Assembly: GCF_011090385.1 (NCBI RefSeq)
Contig: NZ_SEWW01000004.1
Location: 1 to 64,000 of the forward strand
From: Aquirufa beregesia
GTDB taxonomy: Bacteria; Bacteroidota; Bacteroidia; Cytophagales; Spirosomataceae
Length of the DNA stretch: 64,000 nucleotides
Reading direction: 5' to 3'
The position numbers and the translations under genes were made by a program. Below are positions 36,598-45,712 of the stretch, one piece after another. How positions within the stretch are numbered: the first letter of the stretch is position 1; the number at the start of each line of letters is the position of its first letter. The notes under the pieces are model-generated. The model worked only from the letters and a program-made list of their open reading frames with translations, was not told the DNA's origin and ran no database searches.

Positions 36598-37764
36598 ATG
36601 TCCTCAGATCGTTATTTACAAAGAGGGGTTTCTGCATCAAAAGATGATGTACACAAGGCGATATCGACCTTAGATAAAGGATTATTCCCAAGAGCATTTT
36701 GCAAAATTTCTCCCGATATGTTGGGAGGAGACGAGGCATATTGCAACATCATGCATGCGGATGGTGCTGGTACAAAATCCTCTTTGGCATACCTCTATTG
36801 GAAGGAAACAGGTGATATTTCTGTTTGGAGAGGCATTGCGCAAGATGCGGTTGTCATGAATACGGACGACTTAATTTGTGTGGGAGCAACGGATCATATG
36901 TTGTTATCTAGCACGATTGGTCGAAATAAAAATTTGATTCCAGGGGAAGTTATTGCTGAGATTATTCAAGGAACGGAAGAGGTGCTACAGATGCTTCGAG
37001 ATAATGGAATTGGCATTTATAGTACTGGGGGAGAAACGGCAGATGTGGGAGATTTGGTACGCACCATTATTGTCGATAGCACGGTTGTTGCCCGTTTAAA
37101 GCGTTCGGATGTGGTTTCTAATGAGCATATTCAAGCAGGGGATGTCATTATAGGTTTAGCATCGGATGGTCAGGCCCATTATGAAAAAACGTATAATGGA
37201 GGAATGGGAAGCAATGGTTTGACTTCCGCCCGCCATGATGTGTTGGGACACTATTTAGCGGGTCAATATCCAGAAAGTTTTGATCCTCAAGTTCCCCGTG
37301 ATCTGGTCTATTCTGGTTCAAGAAGGTTAGAAGAACCGGTTGCTGGTACACCCATGAATGTGGGCCAATTGATTTTATCTCCTACTAGAACCTATGCTCC
37401 AGTAATCAAGGCGATTTTAGAAGAGTTGCGCCCGCATTTACATGGCATGGTTCATTGTTCGGGTGGTGCACAAACCAAAGTGATGCATTTTGTGGATCAA
37501 GTGCATATCATTAAGGATCAGTTGTTTCCTGTGCCTGCTTTGTTTGAGATGATTCAACAAGAGAGCGGTACGAGTTATCAAGAAATGTATCAGGTCTTTA
37601 ATATGGGTCATCGGATGGAAATCTATGTTAATCCAAAATACGCTGATCAGATTATACAGATTTCGCAAAGCTTTGGTATACCTGCTCAGGTGATAGGTCG
37701 AGTAGAACCTTCCCCAAGCAAGAAGCTGAGTATTCGAAGTGAATTTGGGGAGTTTGTGTATTAA
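36598..37764 (+). CDS. purM: phosphoribosylformylglycinamidine cyclo-ligase (AIR synthase) family
   Basis: 388 residues of the PurM/PurL-type ATP-binding fold: HADGAGTKSSLAYLY, GIAQDAVVMNTDDLICVGA, STGGETADVGDLVR, GLASDGQAHYEKTYNGGMGSNG (ATP loop region) and MVHCSGGAQTKV. It makes aminoimidazole ribotide in purine synthesis. The protein is somewhat longer than the 345 residues of the E. coli enzyme, as I expect for Bacteroidota. It is co-transcribed with hemB, an unrelated pathway. Confidence 0.78.
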   Translation: MSSDRYLQRGVSASKDDVHKAISTLDKGLFPRAFCKISPDMLGGDEAYCNIMHADGAGTKSSLAYLYWKETGDISVWRGIAQDAVVMNTDDLICVGATDHMLLSSTIGRNKNLIPGEVIAEIIQGTEEVLQMLRDNGIGIYSTGGETADVGDLVRTIIVDSTVVARLKRSDVVSNEHIQAGDVIIGLASDGQAHYEKTYNGGMGSNGLTSARHDVLGHYLAGQYPESFDPQVPRDLVYSGSRRLEEPVAGTPMNVGQLILSPTRTYAPVIKAILEELRPHLHGMVHCSGGAQTKVMHFVDQVHIIKDQLFPVPALFEMIQQESGTSYQEMYQVFNMGHRMEIYVNPKYADQIIQISQSFGIPAQVIGRVEPSPSKKLSIRSEFGEFVY

Positions 37765-37787
37765 TCACAATTAAATCAAGGGCTTAC

Positions 37788-37818
37788 TTGTAAGTTTGCT
37801 AATAACTTTTTATATTTG
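37788..37818 (+). promoter_or_regulatory. promoter of the rplU-rpmA operon (TTG, 20-base spacer, TATATTTG)
   Basis: A -33 TTG at 37788-37790 and a -7 TATATTTG at 37811-37818 fit the Bacteroidota sigma-A consensus. A leader of about 65 bases follows, with a weak AGGCT/AGCCT pairing (37833-37837 with 37854-37858). I see no clear r-protein regulatory fold. Confidence 0.6.
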
Positions 37819-37890
37819 CACCCCCATTTAAAAGGCTTTTGAAAGGTATTCCTAGCCTCGTGGGATTGTTTCACTTAAATACATAAAAGA

Positions 37891-38205
37891 ATGTACGCAA
37901 TCGTAGAAATTGCCGGGCAGCAATTTAAAGTAGAAAAAGACCGTTCCGTTTATACCCACCGTTTGGCGGGCGAGGAAGGCGCTGCACTGGTTTTCGACAA
38001 GGTTTTACTTGTTGACAAAGACGGAGATGTGACCGTTGGAGCCCCTACTGTAGAGGGAGCTAAAATCACAGGAAAAATTGTAGCTCACGTTCGTGGCGAG
38101 AAAGTCTTGGTTTTCAAGAAGAAGCGCAGAAAGAGTTACCAAAAAATGAATGGTCACCGTCAAGATTTGACGAAGGTTTTGATCGAGTCAATTTCTTTAA
38201 AATAA
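37891..38205 (+). CDS. rplU: 50S ribosomal protein L21
   Basis: 104 residues, full length: [18 protein letters not shown] at the start, [36 protein letters not shown] at the end, diagnostic of L21. It binds 23S rRNA near the exit side. rpmA follows 39 bases later, the usual pair. Confidence 0.97.
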   Translation: MYAIVEIAGQQFKVEKDRSVYTHRLAGEEGAALVFDKVLLVDKDGDVTVGAPTVEGAKITGKIVAHVRGEKVLVFKKKRRKSYQKMNGHRQDLTKVLIESISLK

Positions 38206-38244
38206 TTGTTTAATCAACGTTTTATACGTTTAACATAATAAAAC

Positions 38245-38658
38245 ATGGCACATAAAAAAGGGGCCGGATCATCCAAAAACGGTCGCGAATCGCATAGTAA
38301 ACGACTTGGCGTTAAGTTATTTGGAGGCCAAGCAGTTATCGCAGGTAACATTATTGTTCGTCAAAGAGGAACAGCTCACAATCCAGGATTGAATGTAGGC
38401 TTAGGAAAAGATCATACTTTATTCGCTTTATCTGATGGTGTTGTAACCTTCAAAAAAGGATTTAAAGGTCGTTCTTTCGTTCACGTTTTGCCTATCGCTG
38501 CTAGTGCAGTAGCTGCTGATAAACCAGCGGTTGCAAAAGCACCAGCGAAGAAAGCAGCCCCAGCTCCGAAAGCTGAGGTAGCAGTGGAAGCCGCTGTAGA
38601 GGCAGCTCCAAAAGCAAAGAAAGCACCAGCAAAGAAAGCAGCTCCAGCAGCTGAGTAA
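38245..38658 (+). CDS. rpmA: 50S ribosomal protein L27 with a long Ala/Lys-rich C-terminal tail
   Basis: 137 residues. The first 86 or so are a normal L27 ([55 protein letters not shown]). The remaining 50 are low-complexity Ala, Lys, Pro and Glu. L27 contacts the peptidyl transferase centre through its N-terminus; a tail of this size is unusual and should project from the ribosome surface. A terminator follows. Confidence 0.96.
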   Translation: MAHKKGAGSSKNGRESHSKRLGVKLFGGQAVIAGNIIVRQRGTAHNPGLNVGLGKDHTLFALSDGVVTFKKGFKGRSFVHVLPIAASAVAADKPAVAKAPAKKAAPAPKAEVAVEAAVEAAPKAKKAPAKKAAPAAE

Positions 38659-38680
38659 TTTGTCTGATTGATATCAAAAG

Positions 38681-38709
38681 AACCTGGTGTTTTTACATCA
38701 GGTTTTTTT
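38681..38709 (+). terminator. rho-independent terminator after rpmA
   Basis: AACCTGGTG (38681-38689) pairs with CATCAGGTT (38696-38704, one G-T pair), loop of 6, followed by five T. Confidence 0.8.
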
Positions 38710-38733
38710 GTGCGTTTGAAACCAAAAAGCACC

Positions 38734-38741
38734 TACCTTTG
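38734..38741 (+). promoter_or_regulatory. Bacteroidota -7 promoter element for the Nfu-type gene
   Basis: TACCTTTG matches TAnnTTTG. TTTG at 38715-38718 lies 15 bases upstream, a little close. The start codon is 20 bases downstream. Confidence 0.5.
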
Positions 38742-38761
38742 TTGGGTTAAATAAAAATTCT

Positions 38762-39352
38762 ATGCTGCAATCTCAGATACATATATACACCGAGTCAACG
38801 CCCAATCCACAGTCCATGAAATTTGTTTTCAATGTGGAATTATTGCCCGATGGCATGTCGTTTGACTATACTCAACCTGCTGATGGATTAACCAAGGAGA
38901 AAAACTCACCTTTGGCCGTGGCCTTATTTGGCTTTGATTTTGTGAAGCGCGTGTTTATCACGAGTAATTTTGTCACCTTAACGAAAGCAGAACATGTGCT
39001 TTGGGAGGATGAACTTTTTGGAATCAAGCAATATTTGAAAAAGTATTTTGAAGAGAAAAGGCCTATTTTCAGTTTACCTGAAAGTGCTATTTCTGAATCG
39101 GATGCAGAAGAGTCTGAAGTGATTGCCAAAATCAAAGAAGTATTGGAGCAATATGTGAAGCCAGCCGTTGAATCTGACGGAGGAGCGATTTCATTTTATT
39201 CCTTTGATGAGGAGTCGGGCCAAGTGAAAGTATTATTGCAAGGATCTTGCTCGGGTTGTCCATCATCTACCATGACCTTAAAGGCCGGTATTGAGGCCTT
39301 AATGACACGCATGGTGCCTCAGGTGAAGGAAGTAGTCGCCGAAGGAGTTTAA
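38762..39352 (+). CDS. Nfu-type iron-sulfur cluster scaffold/carrier protein
   Basis: 196 residues with two domains. The N-terminal Nfu_N part has TESTPNPQSMKFVFN and FGFDFVKRVFITSNFVTLTK. The C-terminal NifU-like part has KPAVESDGGAISFYSF and the cluster-binding GSCSGCPSSTMTLKAGIE (CxxC). It assembles or delivers Fe-S clusters to target enzymes. It has its own promoter and faces a converging pseudogene across a palindromic repeat. Confidence 0.92.
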   Translation: MLQSQIHIYTESTPNPQSMKFVFNVELLPDGMSFDYTQPADGLTKEKNSPLAVALFGFDFVKRVFITSNFVTLTKAEHVLWEDELFGIKQYLKKYFEEKRPIFSLPESAISESDAEESEVIAKIKEVLEQYVKPAVESDGGAISFYSFDEESGQVKVLLQGSCSGCPSSTMTLKAGIEALMTRMVPQVKEVVAEGV

Positions 39353-39360
39353 TCAGTTTT

Positions 39361-39422
39361 TTGGACAAGAAATAAGTAAAGCTGTCGTTAACGTTGACAG
39401 CGTTTCAAACGCTGGCAACGTT
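39361..39422. repeat. palindromic intergenic repeat, family A copy 1
   Basis: The block starts TTGGACAAGAAATAAG and ends in a palindrome at 39390-39422: arms AACGTTGACAGCGTTT and AAACGCTGGCAACGTT around one C, with one mismatch. A second copy lies 0.7 kb away (40098-40160), same orientation. It sits at the convergent end of two genes and may also terminate transcription. Confidence 0.7.
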
Positions 39423-40085
39423 TAGAGAAAATCCAAAATTTCAAGCATTTCATTCACTTCTCGGAAGTTCTCATGAATGATTTGGTGAGAAATTTGTTCA
39501 TGTGCCCAGGTGGTATGAAAAGGGACATGAATACCATGTCCACCAATAGCCAAAACGGGCAAAATATCCGATTTTAAGGAATTACCAATCATGAGGAATT
39601 CGTTCGTTTGAATATCTAGATGATGGATTAATTTTAAATAATCATGTTCTTTTTTGTTGGACATGATTTCAATATGGTGGAAGTATTTTTCTAAGCCAGA
39701 TTTGGCTAATTTCCTTTCTTGATCCAGTTGCCACGACTAAGCGATACTTTAGAGATAAAGCTCCTAATACCTCTTCAACTCCCGGTAAAATTTCAATGGG
39801 TTTATGGATTAAATCCTTTCCAATATCCAGAATGCGTTCAATTCCATCCAGGCCAATGGTCCCTTTAGAAATTCGAGTGGCGGTTTCAATCATGGACAAC
39901 ATAAATCCTTTTACCCCATATCCATAGGTCTCCAAATTGTCCATTTCTGTTTTGAAAAGTTCCTGAGAAGTACTGTGAATGGGTAGAAAATCCTCCATCA
40001 TTTGGCAGAAGTGTTGTTCTGCCTCACTGAAATAGGGCTCATTTACCCACAATGTATCATCCGCATCAAAGGCGATAACTTTCAT
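39422..40085 (-). pseudogene. HAD-family hydrolase broken by a frameshifting deletion
   Basis: The 5' part (40085 to about 39735) encodes a HAD start MKVIAFDADDTLWVNEPYF, a helical cap and LKYRLVVAT. It then runs out of frame and stops at 39669. The next frame restores LDQERKLAKSGLEKYFHHIEIMSNKKEHDY and continues to 39422 with the motif IV region (FLMIGNSLKSDILPVLAIGGHG). In intact relatives I recall VATKGDLLDQE here, so about 14 bases coding T-K-G-D-L are missing, including the motif-II lysine. Neither half alone can be active. Phosphatase of unknown substrate before the break. Confidence 0.8.
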
Positions 40086-40097
40086 ATATCAGTTTGT

Positions 40098-40160
40098 TGG
40101 ACAAGAAAATAAGAGGATTATTGTTAACCTTGCCAGCGTTCCAAACGCTGGCAAGGTTAA
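40098..40160. repeat. palindromic intergenic repeat, family A copy 2
   Basis: Begins TTGGACAAGAAAATAAG like copy 1. It ends in a perfect palindrome with 17-base arms TTAACCTTGCCAGCGTT (40124-40140) and its complement (40144-40160) around a 3-base loop. It lies between tpiA and the HAD pseudogene. Confidence 0.72.
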
Positions 40161-40180
40161 GAAATTTAGACAGATTTTTT

Positions 40181-40942
40181 TTAGAATGATTTCGCAATTG
40201 TAATGAAATCACCCGCTTTCAAAGAAGCACCACCGATAAGGCCACCATCTACATCTGAACAAGCAAATAATTCAGCGGCATTCTGTGCATTGCAACTACC
40301 TCCATAAAGGATTGAACAAGCATCAGCTACCGCTTGACCATATTTACCAGCAATATGTTGACGTAAATAAGCATGCATTTCTTGAGCTTGAGCTGAAGAA
40401 GCTGTTAAGCCAGTACCAATTGCCCAGATAGGCTCATAGGCAATCACCACTTGACCAAATGCCTCAGCACTTAAATGGAATAAACTTTCCGTTACTTGTT
40501 GGGCAACAAGGGCTAAAAATTCACCACCTTCACGCAACTCTAGGCTCTCTCCACAACAAAAAATAGGAGTTAATTTATTTTCTAAAGCAGCATCTACTTT
40601 AGCTGCCAATTGAGCATTACTTTCTTGGAAATATTGTCTACGTTCCGAGTGACCTAAAATAACATAAGGAACACCAGCAGAAGCCAACATAGGTGCAGAA
40701 ATTTCACCTGTATAGGCACCTGAGGCCTTTTCATGGCAATTTTGGGCTGATACGGATAAATTAGCAATTCCTTCAGTCGCTTTATTTACTTCAGAAATAA
40801 ATAGCGATGGAGGTGCCATAATTACCTGTACGTTGGATGGGACATCCGATTTTACTAATGCTGCTACTTCAGCAGCTAATGCCACAGCTTCTGCAGCTGT
40901 TTTATTCATTTTCCAGTTTCCTGCAACAATCTTTTTTCTCAT
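40181..40942 (-). CDS. tpiA: triosephosphate isomerase
   Basis: 253 residues from the Met of MRKKIVAGNWKMNK. This start is preferred to the one 24 bases upstream, because the -7 element at 40964-40971 overlaps that earlier start. Signatures: GNWKMNK, ILGHSERRQYF (catalytic His), VIAYEPIWAIGTG (catalytic Glu) and LYGGSCNAQNAAEL. It interconverts dihydroxyacetone phosphate and glyceraldehyde-3-phosphate. Confidence 0.97.
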   Translation of the reverse strand: MRKKIVAGNWKMNKTAAEAVALAAEVAALVKSDVPSNVQVIMAPPSLFISEVNKATEGIANLSVSAQNCHEKASGAYTGEISAPMLASAGVPYVILGHSERRQYFQESNAQLAAKVDAALENKLTPIFCCGESLELREGGEFLALVAQQVTESLFHLSAEAFGQVVIAYEPIWAIGTGLTASSAQAQEMHAYLRQHIAGKYGQAVADACSILYGGSCNAQNAAELFACSDVDGGLIGGASLKAGDFITIAKSF

Positions 40943-40963
40943 ACGTTCATCTTTTTTGGTGTG

Positions 40964-40971
40964 CAAAATTA
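40964..40971 (-). promoter_or_regulatory. Bacteroidota -7 promoter element for tpiA
   Basis: The minus strand reads TAATTTTG (TAnnTTTG), 21 bases upstream of the chosen start codon. It decides against the longer reading frame. Confidence 0.5.
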
Positions 40972-41083
40972 CAATTCCTTTCTGGCTTAAGAAAAATTAC
41001 TACGAAAAATCAATCCCAAAGCCCCAAAGATTCAGGCTTTTGCCGTATTTTCACAACTTGGTATTTTCAAATTCGACCGTTCC

Positions 41084-44000
41084 ATGAAACTTCAAATCAA
41101 AGCCTTTAGTGCAAGTCTGCTTCTCTTATTTTTAGTTAGTATCGCTAATCTTACCCTGGCGCAATCTAGTCTATTTCCCCACGCCAAACAGAAATGGGTG
41201 GATTCGGTATATGCAACGCTTAGCCTAGACCAAAAAATTGGTCAAGTATTAATGCCACGTGGTAATACTGGACCCATTTATGATACAGCCCGACTGAATT
41301 CCATCGTGAGGGATTATCATGTAGGGGGCTTTGTGTTCTTTGCAGGCTATCCTACTAACCAAGCTAGACTAGTCAATAAATTACAATCCATGTCCAAAGT
41401 CCCTCTTTTCATTGGTATGGACTTGGAATGGGGCTTAAATATGCGTTTGGATTCAACTGTTCGCTATCCCTATCAAATGACGCTTGGAGCTATGCAAGGG
41501 AATGATGCTTTGATCGAGAAGATGGGTTTTCAAATAGCCCAGCAATGCAAGCGCATGGGCGTACATATCAACTATGCACCTGTGGTGGATGTGAATAATA
41601 ATCCCAATAATCCTGTCATTAATTTTCGCTCCTTTGGGGAGGACCGAGATTTAGTTACCCAAAAAGCTCTCGCTTACATGCGAGGACTTCAAAAAGGAGG
41701 AGTTATTACTTCTGCGAAACACTTTCCTGGACATGGTGACACAGGAACGGACTCCCATTATGACCTTCCTATATTAAGCCATAGTCGCAGTCGATTAGAC
41801 AGTTTGGAATTATTCCCTTATCGTGAGTTAATTCAAAAGGGTTTGCAAGGAATCATGGTGGGGCATTTAAATATTCCATCTTTAGACACGACAGCCAGTT
41901 TGGCTTCAACGCTTTCTAAGCCCATTGTGAAAGGCTTATTGCGCGATGAATTGAAATTTGAGGGTTTGGTATTTACCGATGCCATGGACATGAAAGGGGC
42001 CACTAAAATGTTTCCAGAAGGAACAGCCAATGTCAAGGCTATTTTAGCAGGGAATGATATTTTAGAGACTTTTGTGGATGTTCCTTCTGCCTTCAATGCC
42101 ATCAAGAAAGCCCTTAGTACGGGAGAACTATCTGAAGAAGATTTGAACTTTCGGGTTAAAAAAATATTGAATGCCAAAGCTTGGGCTGGTTTAGATCAAT
42201 ACCAACCGATAGCCATTGAAAACCTGATTGAGGAGTTAAACCCTATCCATTCAGAAGTGCTTAATAAGCAGTTAGCCGAGAAAACGGCTACTGTTATGAA
42301 GAATACTGACAACCTGATTCCACTTCGAAATCTACAGCAATTAAAGGTGGCCACTTTGGCCATTGGTAAGGCCAATTATGGAAGTACTTTCCCTACAGAA
42401 TTTCAAAAAATGGCCCAAAACTACATGGAAATGGATCATTTTTATGTAGATGAAACCAGTGCAGATACGACCATTACAAATACCCAAGCGAAATTAAATG
42501 CATATGATGTCGTGCTTTTGGGAATTCATGGAACCTCCATTCGTCCAGCGAATAATTACAGTATCAAGCCTCCTATCAAAACCTTGGTGGATCGTTTTGT
42601 TAGCCCAAAGACGGTGGTCGTGCATTTAGGAAACGCCTTTACATTGACTAAATTTGATTCTTTGCAAAAGGCCGCTGCCTTGATTACGATGTATCAGGAT
42701 GGGATAGCCCAACAAGAAGTGGCTGCTCAGTTGATTTTTGGCGGTTTGGCCGCTTCAGGAAAGTTTCCTGTCACTTTAAATAATAAATATGCTCGTGGTA
42801 TGGGTATTTCTACTCCTACTTTGGCTCGTTTGCAGTACAATGTTTTACCGGAGGCAGTGGGGCTACAAGGTACTTACCTAAACAAACAAGTTGATTCATT
42901 AGCCAAATTAGCCATTCAAGTCAAAGGAGCCCCAGGAGTCGTGGTTTTAATTGCCAAAGAAGGCAAAGTGATTTACCATAAAGCCTTTGGAAATCAAACC
43001 TATGAATCTAGTATTCCATTACGCAAATCAGATATTTTCGATTTAGCGTCTATTACCAAAATATCCACCTCCATTCCTGCATTGATGAAATGGGAAGACG
43101 AGGGTAAATTTTCACTTCGAGAGGGAATGGGAGCCTTAATTCCTGATTTAAAAGCCTCTAATAAAGCAAATTTGAAATATATCGATGTACTAACTCATCA
43201 GGCAAGATTAAGAGCTTGGATTCCGTTTTGGCAAGAATATGTTGATAGTACTGACATGATTTTTCATAGCAAGAAATTCAATGAGCGATTTGCTAAGAAA
43301 GATTTGAAAACCACAGTTGTAGAGAAGTTTATAACCAAAACGCAAGGCGAGGACCGTGTGAAAGCATTGATTAAACAACAATACAAAATGCTTTGGGATA
43401 GTTGCGTTGATATAAAATCTGAAGTAACTCGTTGGAAACCTAAAACCATCTCCTATCAATATTCGGAAGAATATCCGATCAAGATTACGGATAATTTGTG
43501 GGGACATAGCAGCTTATCTACCCAATTGTTTGCTGCAATTAAAAACTCACCTTTGAGAGAGAAGAAAGAATATGTGTATTCCGATCTTTCTTACTATTAT
43601 TTACCACGAGTTTCTCCACAAATGTCAGGTAAAGAATGGACCGAATTTTTATCTGATAATTTTTATAAACCCTTGGGAGCGAGCACTTTGGTATATCAAG
43701 CAGATAAACATTTCCCTATGGACAGAATTGTACCAACGGAATATGATTCTTTATTTAGAAAGACCTTAATTCATGGAAAAGTACATGATGAGGGAGCAGC
43801 GCTTTTGGATGGAATAAGTGGACATGCCGGCCTATTTGGGAATGCGAATGACCTAGCTAAATTGATGCAAATGTATTTGCAAAGAGGCTATTATGGAGGT
43901 CAACAATTTATTAAGGAGGAAACCATGCGCACCTGGACTTCCTATCCATTTTCTATCGATGAAAACTCAAGGAGGGGAATTGGATTTGATAAACCCGATC

Positions 44001-44224
44001 GTAAGAAGCCTGGAATTTCTGCAGCGGCATCAGCTAGTGCTGAAAGTTTTGGACATTCAGGGTTTACGGGGACCTACACCTGGATAGATCCTGCACATGA
44101 TTTAGTCTATGTCTTTTTATCCAATCGTGTTTATCCTACCCGAAATAATAGTAAAATAAGTGATTTGAATATTCGAACTGGAATCAATGAAGTGATCTAC
44201 CAAGCTATCAAGAAAGGAAACTAA
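41084..44224 (+). CDS. beta-N-acetylglucosaminidase (GH family 3) fused to a class C beta-lactamase-like domain
   Basis: 1046 residues with a signal peptide (1-26). The N-terminal half is glycoside hydrolase family 3: IGMDLEWGLNMRLD, GVHINYAPVVDVN, SAKHFPGHGDTGTDSHYDLP (the NagZ His/Asp loop) and FTDAMDMKGATKMF. After a GH3 C-terminal sandwich comes a serine beta-lactamase-like domain: DIFDLASITKIST (SxxK), YSDLSYYYLPRV and GHSGFTGTYTWIDP. Such fusions are known in Bacteroidota and are thought to process peptidoglycan fragments: the first half removes GlcNAc, the second acts as peptidase or esterase. First of a four-gene plus-strand run. Confidence 0.9.
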   Translation: MKLQIKAFSASLLLLFLVSIANLTLAQSSLFPHAKQKWVDSVYATLSLDQKIGQVLMPRGNTGPIYDTARLNSIVRDYHVGGFVFFAGYPTNQARLVNKLQSMSKVPLFIGMDLEWGLNMRLDSTVRYPYQMTLGAMQGNDALIEKMGFQIAQQCKRMGVHINYAPVVDVNNNPNNPVINFRSFGEDRDLVTQKALAYMRGLQKGGVITSAKHFPGHGDTGTDSHYDLPILSHSRSRLDSLELFPYRELIQKGLQGIMVGHLNIPSLDTTASLASTLSKPIVKGLLRDELKFEGLVFTDAMDMKGATKMFPEGTANVKAILAGNDILETFVDVPSAFNAIKKALSTGELSEEDLNFRVKKILNAKAWAGLDQYQPIAIENLIEELNPIHSEVLNKQLAEKTATVMKNTDNLIPLRNLQQLKVATLAIGKANYGSTFPTEFQKMAQNYMEMDHFYVDETSADTTITNTQAKLNAYDVVLLGIHGTSIRPANNYSIKPPIKTLVDRFVSPKTVVVHLGNAFTLTKFDSLQKAAALITMYQDGIAQQEVAAQLIFGGLAASGKFPVTLNNKYARGMGISTPTLARLQYNVLPEAVGLQGTYLNKQVDSLAKLAIQVKGAPGVVVLIAKEGKVIYHKAFGNQTYESSIPLRKSDIFDLASITKISTSIPALMKWEDEGKFSLREGMGALIPDLKASNKANLKYIDVLTHQARLRAWIPFWQEYVDSTDMIFHSKKFNERFAKKDLKTTVVEKFITKTQGEDRVKALIKQQYKMLWDSCVDIKSEVTRWKPKTISYQYSEEYPIKITDNLWGHSSLSTQLFAAIKNSPLREKKEYVYSDLSYYYLPRVSPQMSGKEWTEFLSDNFYKPLGASTLVYQADKHFPMDRIVPTEYDSLFRKTLIHGKVHDEGAALLDGISGHAGLFGNANDLAKLMQMYLQRGYYGGQQFIKEETMRTWTSYPFSIDENSRRGIGFDKPDRKKPGISAAASASAESFGHSGFTGTYTWIDPAHDLVYVFLSNRVYPTRNNSKISDLNIRTGINEVIYQAIKKGN

Positions 44225-44228
44225 TTCG

Positions 44229-45116
44229 ATGAAAATACTGATCACGGGAGGTACAGGTTTTATAGGGAAAGCGTTGCAAAAGCAATTAAGAGCAAGTGGT
44301 CATGAAGTTATTATTTTATCCAGAAGTGGAGGGGATTTTCATTGGGATCCCTTTAAAGGAGAAATGGATAGACAAGCGCTGGAGGGTGTCGATACCATCA
44401 TTCACTTGGCAGGAGCAGGTATAGCAGAAAAACGCTGGACAAAAGCTAGAAAGGAAGAGTTAATTCAATCCCGCGTGCAAAGTTCACAAACTTTGTTTCA
44501 AACACTAAAACAGCATCCCCATCAGGTTCATACCCTTATTTCAGCTTCTGGTATAGGTTATTATGGAGCAGACACGGGAGAGAAATTATGTGAAGAAAAC
44601 ACAGCGCTTGGTCAGGATTTTATTGCTTCCTGTACGCAAGCTTGGGAAGGTAGCCTGAAAAGTATTGAGGACTTAGGAATACGCGTAGTCAAGTTTCGAA
44701 TAGGTTTGGTCATGGGAAACGGAGGGGGGATTTTCCCCGTTTTACAAAAACCGATTCGTTGGTTTGTAGGGGCCAATATCGGAACAGGTAAACAGTGGCA
44801 GTCGTGGATTCATTTGAAAGATTTAATTGGCATGTTCGAATGGGCATTACAAGAACAATCGATGAAAGGAGTTTATAATGCTGTAGCACCTGAACCGCTT
44901 CGTCAATCCGAATTGAACAAGCAATTAGCCCGTGCGATGCATAGACCTTTATTTTTACCTGCTGTTCCAGCTTTTGCCTTACATTTGGTATTGGGTGAAA
45001 TGGCGGTTTTAGTTACGGGGGGAAATTTAGTTTCTTCACATCACATACAGAAAGAAGCCGGTTTTTCGTTTAGATTTGTACGATTTTCAGAAGCTCTAAA
45101 GGATTTAATCCCTTAA
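44229..45116 (+). CDS. TIGR01777-type NAD(P)-dependent epimerase-like protein (SulA/YfcH)
   Basis: 295 residues. MKILITGGTGFIGKALQKQL (GxxGxxG) starts an extended SDR. SASGIGYYGADTGEKLCEEN and WQSWIHLKDLIGMFEWAL are characteristic of the YfcH group, and the C-terminal DUF1731 follows. The substrate is unknown. It is 4 bases after the NagZ fusion and 1 base before the LOG gene. Confidence 0.9.
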   Translation: MKILITGGTGFIGKALQKQLRASGHEVIILSRSGGDFHWDPFKGEMDRQALEGVDTIIHLAGAGIAEKRWTKARKEELIQSRVQSSQTLFQTLKQHPHQVHTLISASGIGYYGADTGEKLCEENTALGQDFIASCTQAWEGSLKSIEDLGIRVVKFRIGLVMGNGGGIFPVLQKPIRWFVGANIGTGKQWQSWIHLKDLIGMFEWALQEQSMKGVYNAVAPEPLRQSELNKQLARAMHRPLFLPAVPAFALHLVLGEMAVLVTGGNLVSSHHIQKEAGFSFRFVRFSEALKDLIP

Positions 45117-45117
45117 T

Positions 45118-45699
45118 ATGTCAAAAAAAATATTGATTTACTGCGGTTCATCGAAGGGGAATAATCCTGTGTATGAAAAGGAAGTTAAGAAGTTAGCACA
45201 AGAACTGAAGAAGCATGATTGTTCGATCATTTTCGGAGCGGGAAGTGTAGGTTTAATGGGCGTCATGGCCGACGAATATCTGCGTTTAGGAGGAGAAGTA
45301 ATCGGTGTTATTCCCTCTTTTATGGAACCATGGGAAGTGAAGCACTTGGGCATTCAGACTTGCCATGTAACAGAATCCATGCACGAAAGAAAGCAGTTGA
45401 TGGCCGAACTGGCCGATGGGGTTATTGCTATGCCAGGAGGTTTTGGGACTTTTGATGAATTATTTGAAATGTTAACTTGGAAGCAGTTAGATCTACACCA
45501 AATGCCCATCGCTATATTTAATACCGCGGGGTATTATGATCTATTGTTGCAACAGCTACAACACATGATTCATGAAGGCTTTTTGAAAGAGCGTAATTTA
45601 ACAGCTCTTCATGTGGAATCTGATGCGGGAAAACTGGCTGATTGGATGATGGATTATGTGCCAGAGAAGATGGAAAAGAAATGGATCTACCGAGCTTAA
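45118..45699 (+). CDS. LOG-family protein (TIGR00730, nucleotide 5'-monophosphate phosphoribohydrolase-like)
   Basis: 193 residues, normal length. Rossmann start ILIYCGSSKGNNPVYEKE and signature PGGFGTFDELFEMLTWKQL (PGGxGTxxE). Plant and bacterial members release cytokinin bases from nucleotides; the substrate in this organism is unknown. Confidence 0.92.
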   Translation: MSKKILIYCGSSKGNNPVYEKEVKKLAQELKKHDCSIIFGAGSVGLMGVMADEYLRLGGEVIGVIPSFMEPWEVKHLGIQTCHVTESMHERKQLMAELADGVIAMPGGFGTFDELFEMLTWKQLDLHQMPIAIFNTAGYYDLLLQQLQHMIHEGFLKERNLTALHVESDAGKLADWMMDYVPEKMEKKWIYRA

Positions 45700-45712
45700 T
45701 GCCCATTTAAGA

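Noticed and set aside
37825-37890. Leader of rplU as a structured ribosomal-protein regulator
   Set aside because: Only a 5-bp pairing with a long loop is visible, too weak to claim.
39361-40160. Repeat pair read as a CRISPR array
   Set aside because: Only two units 0.7 kb apart with a gene between; no spacers and no cas genes.
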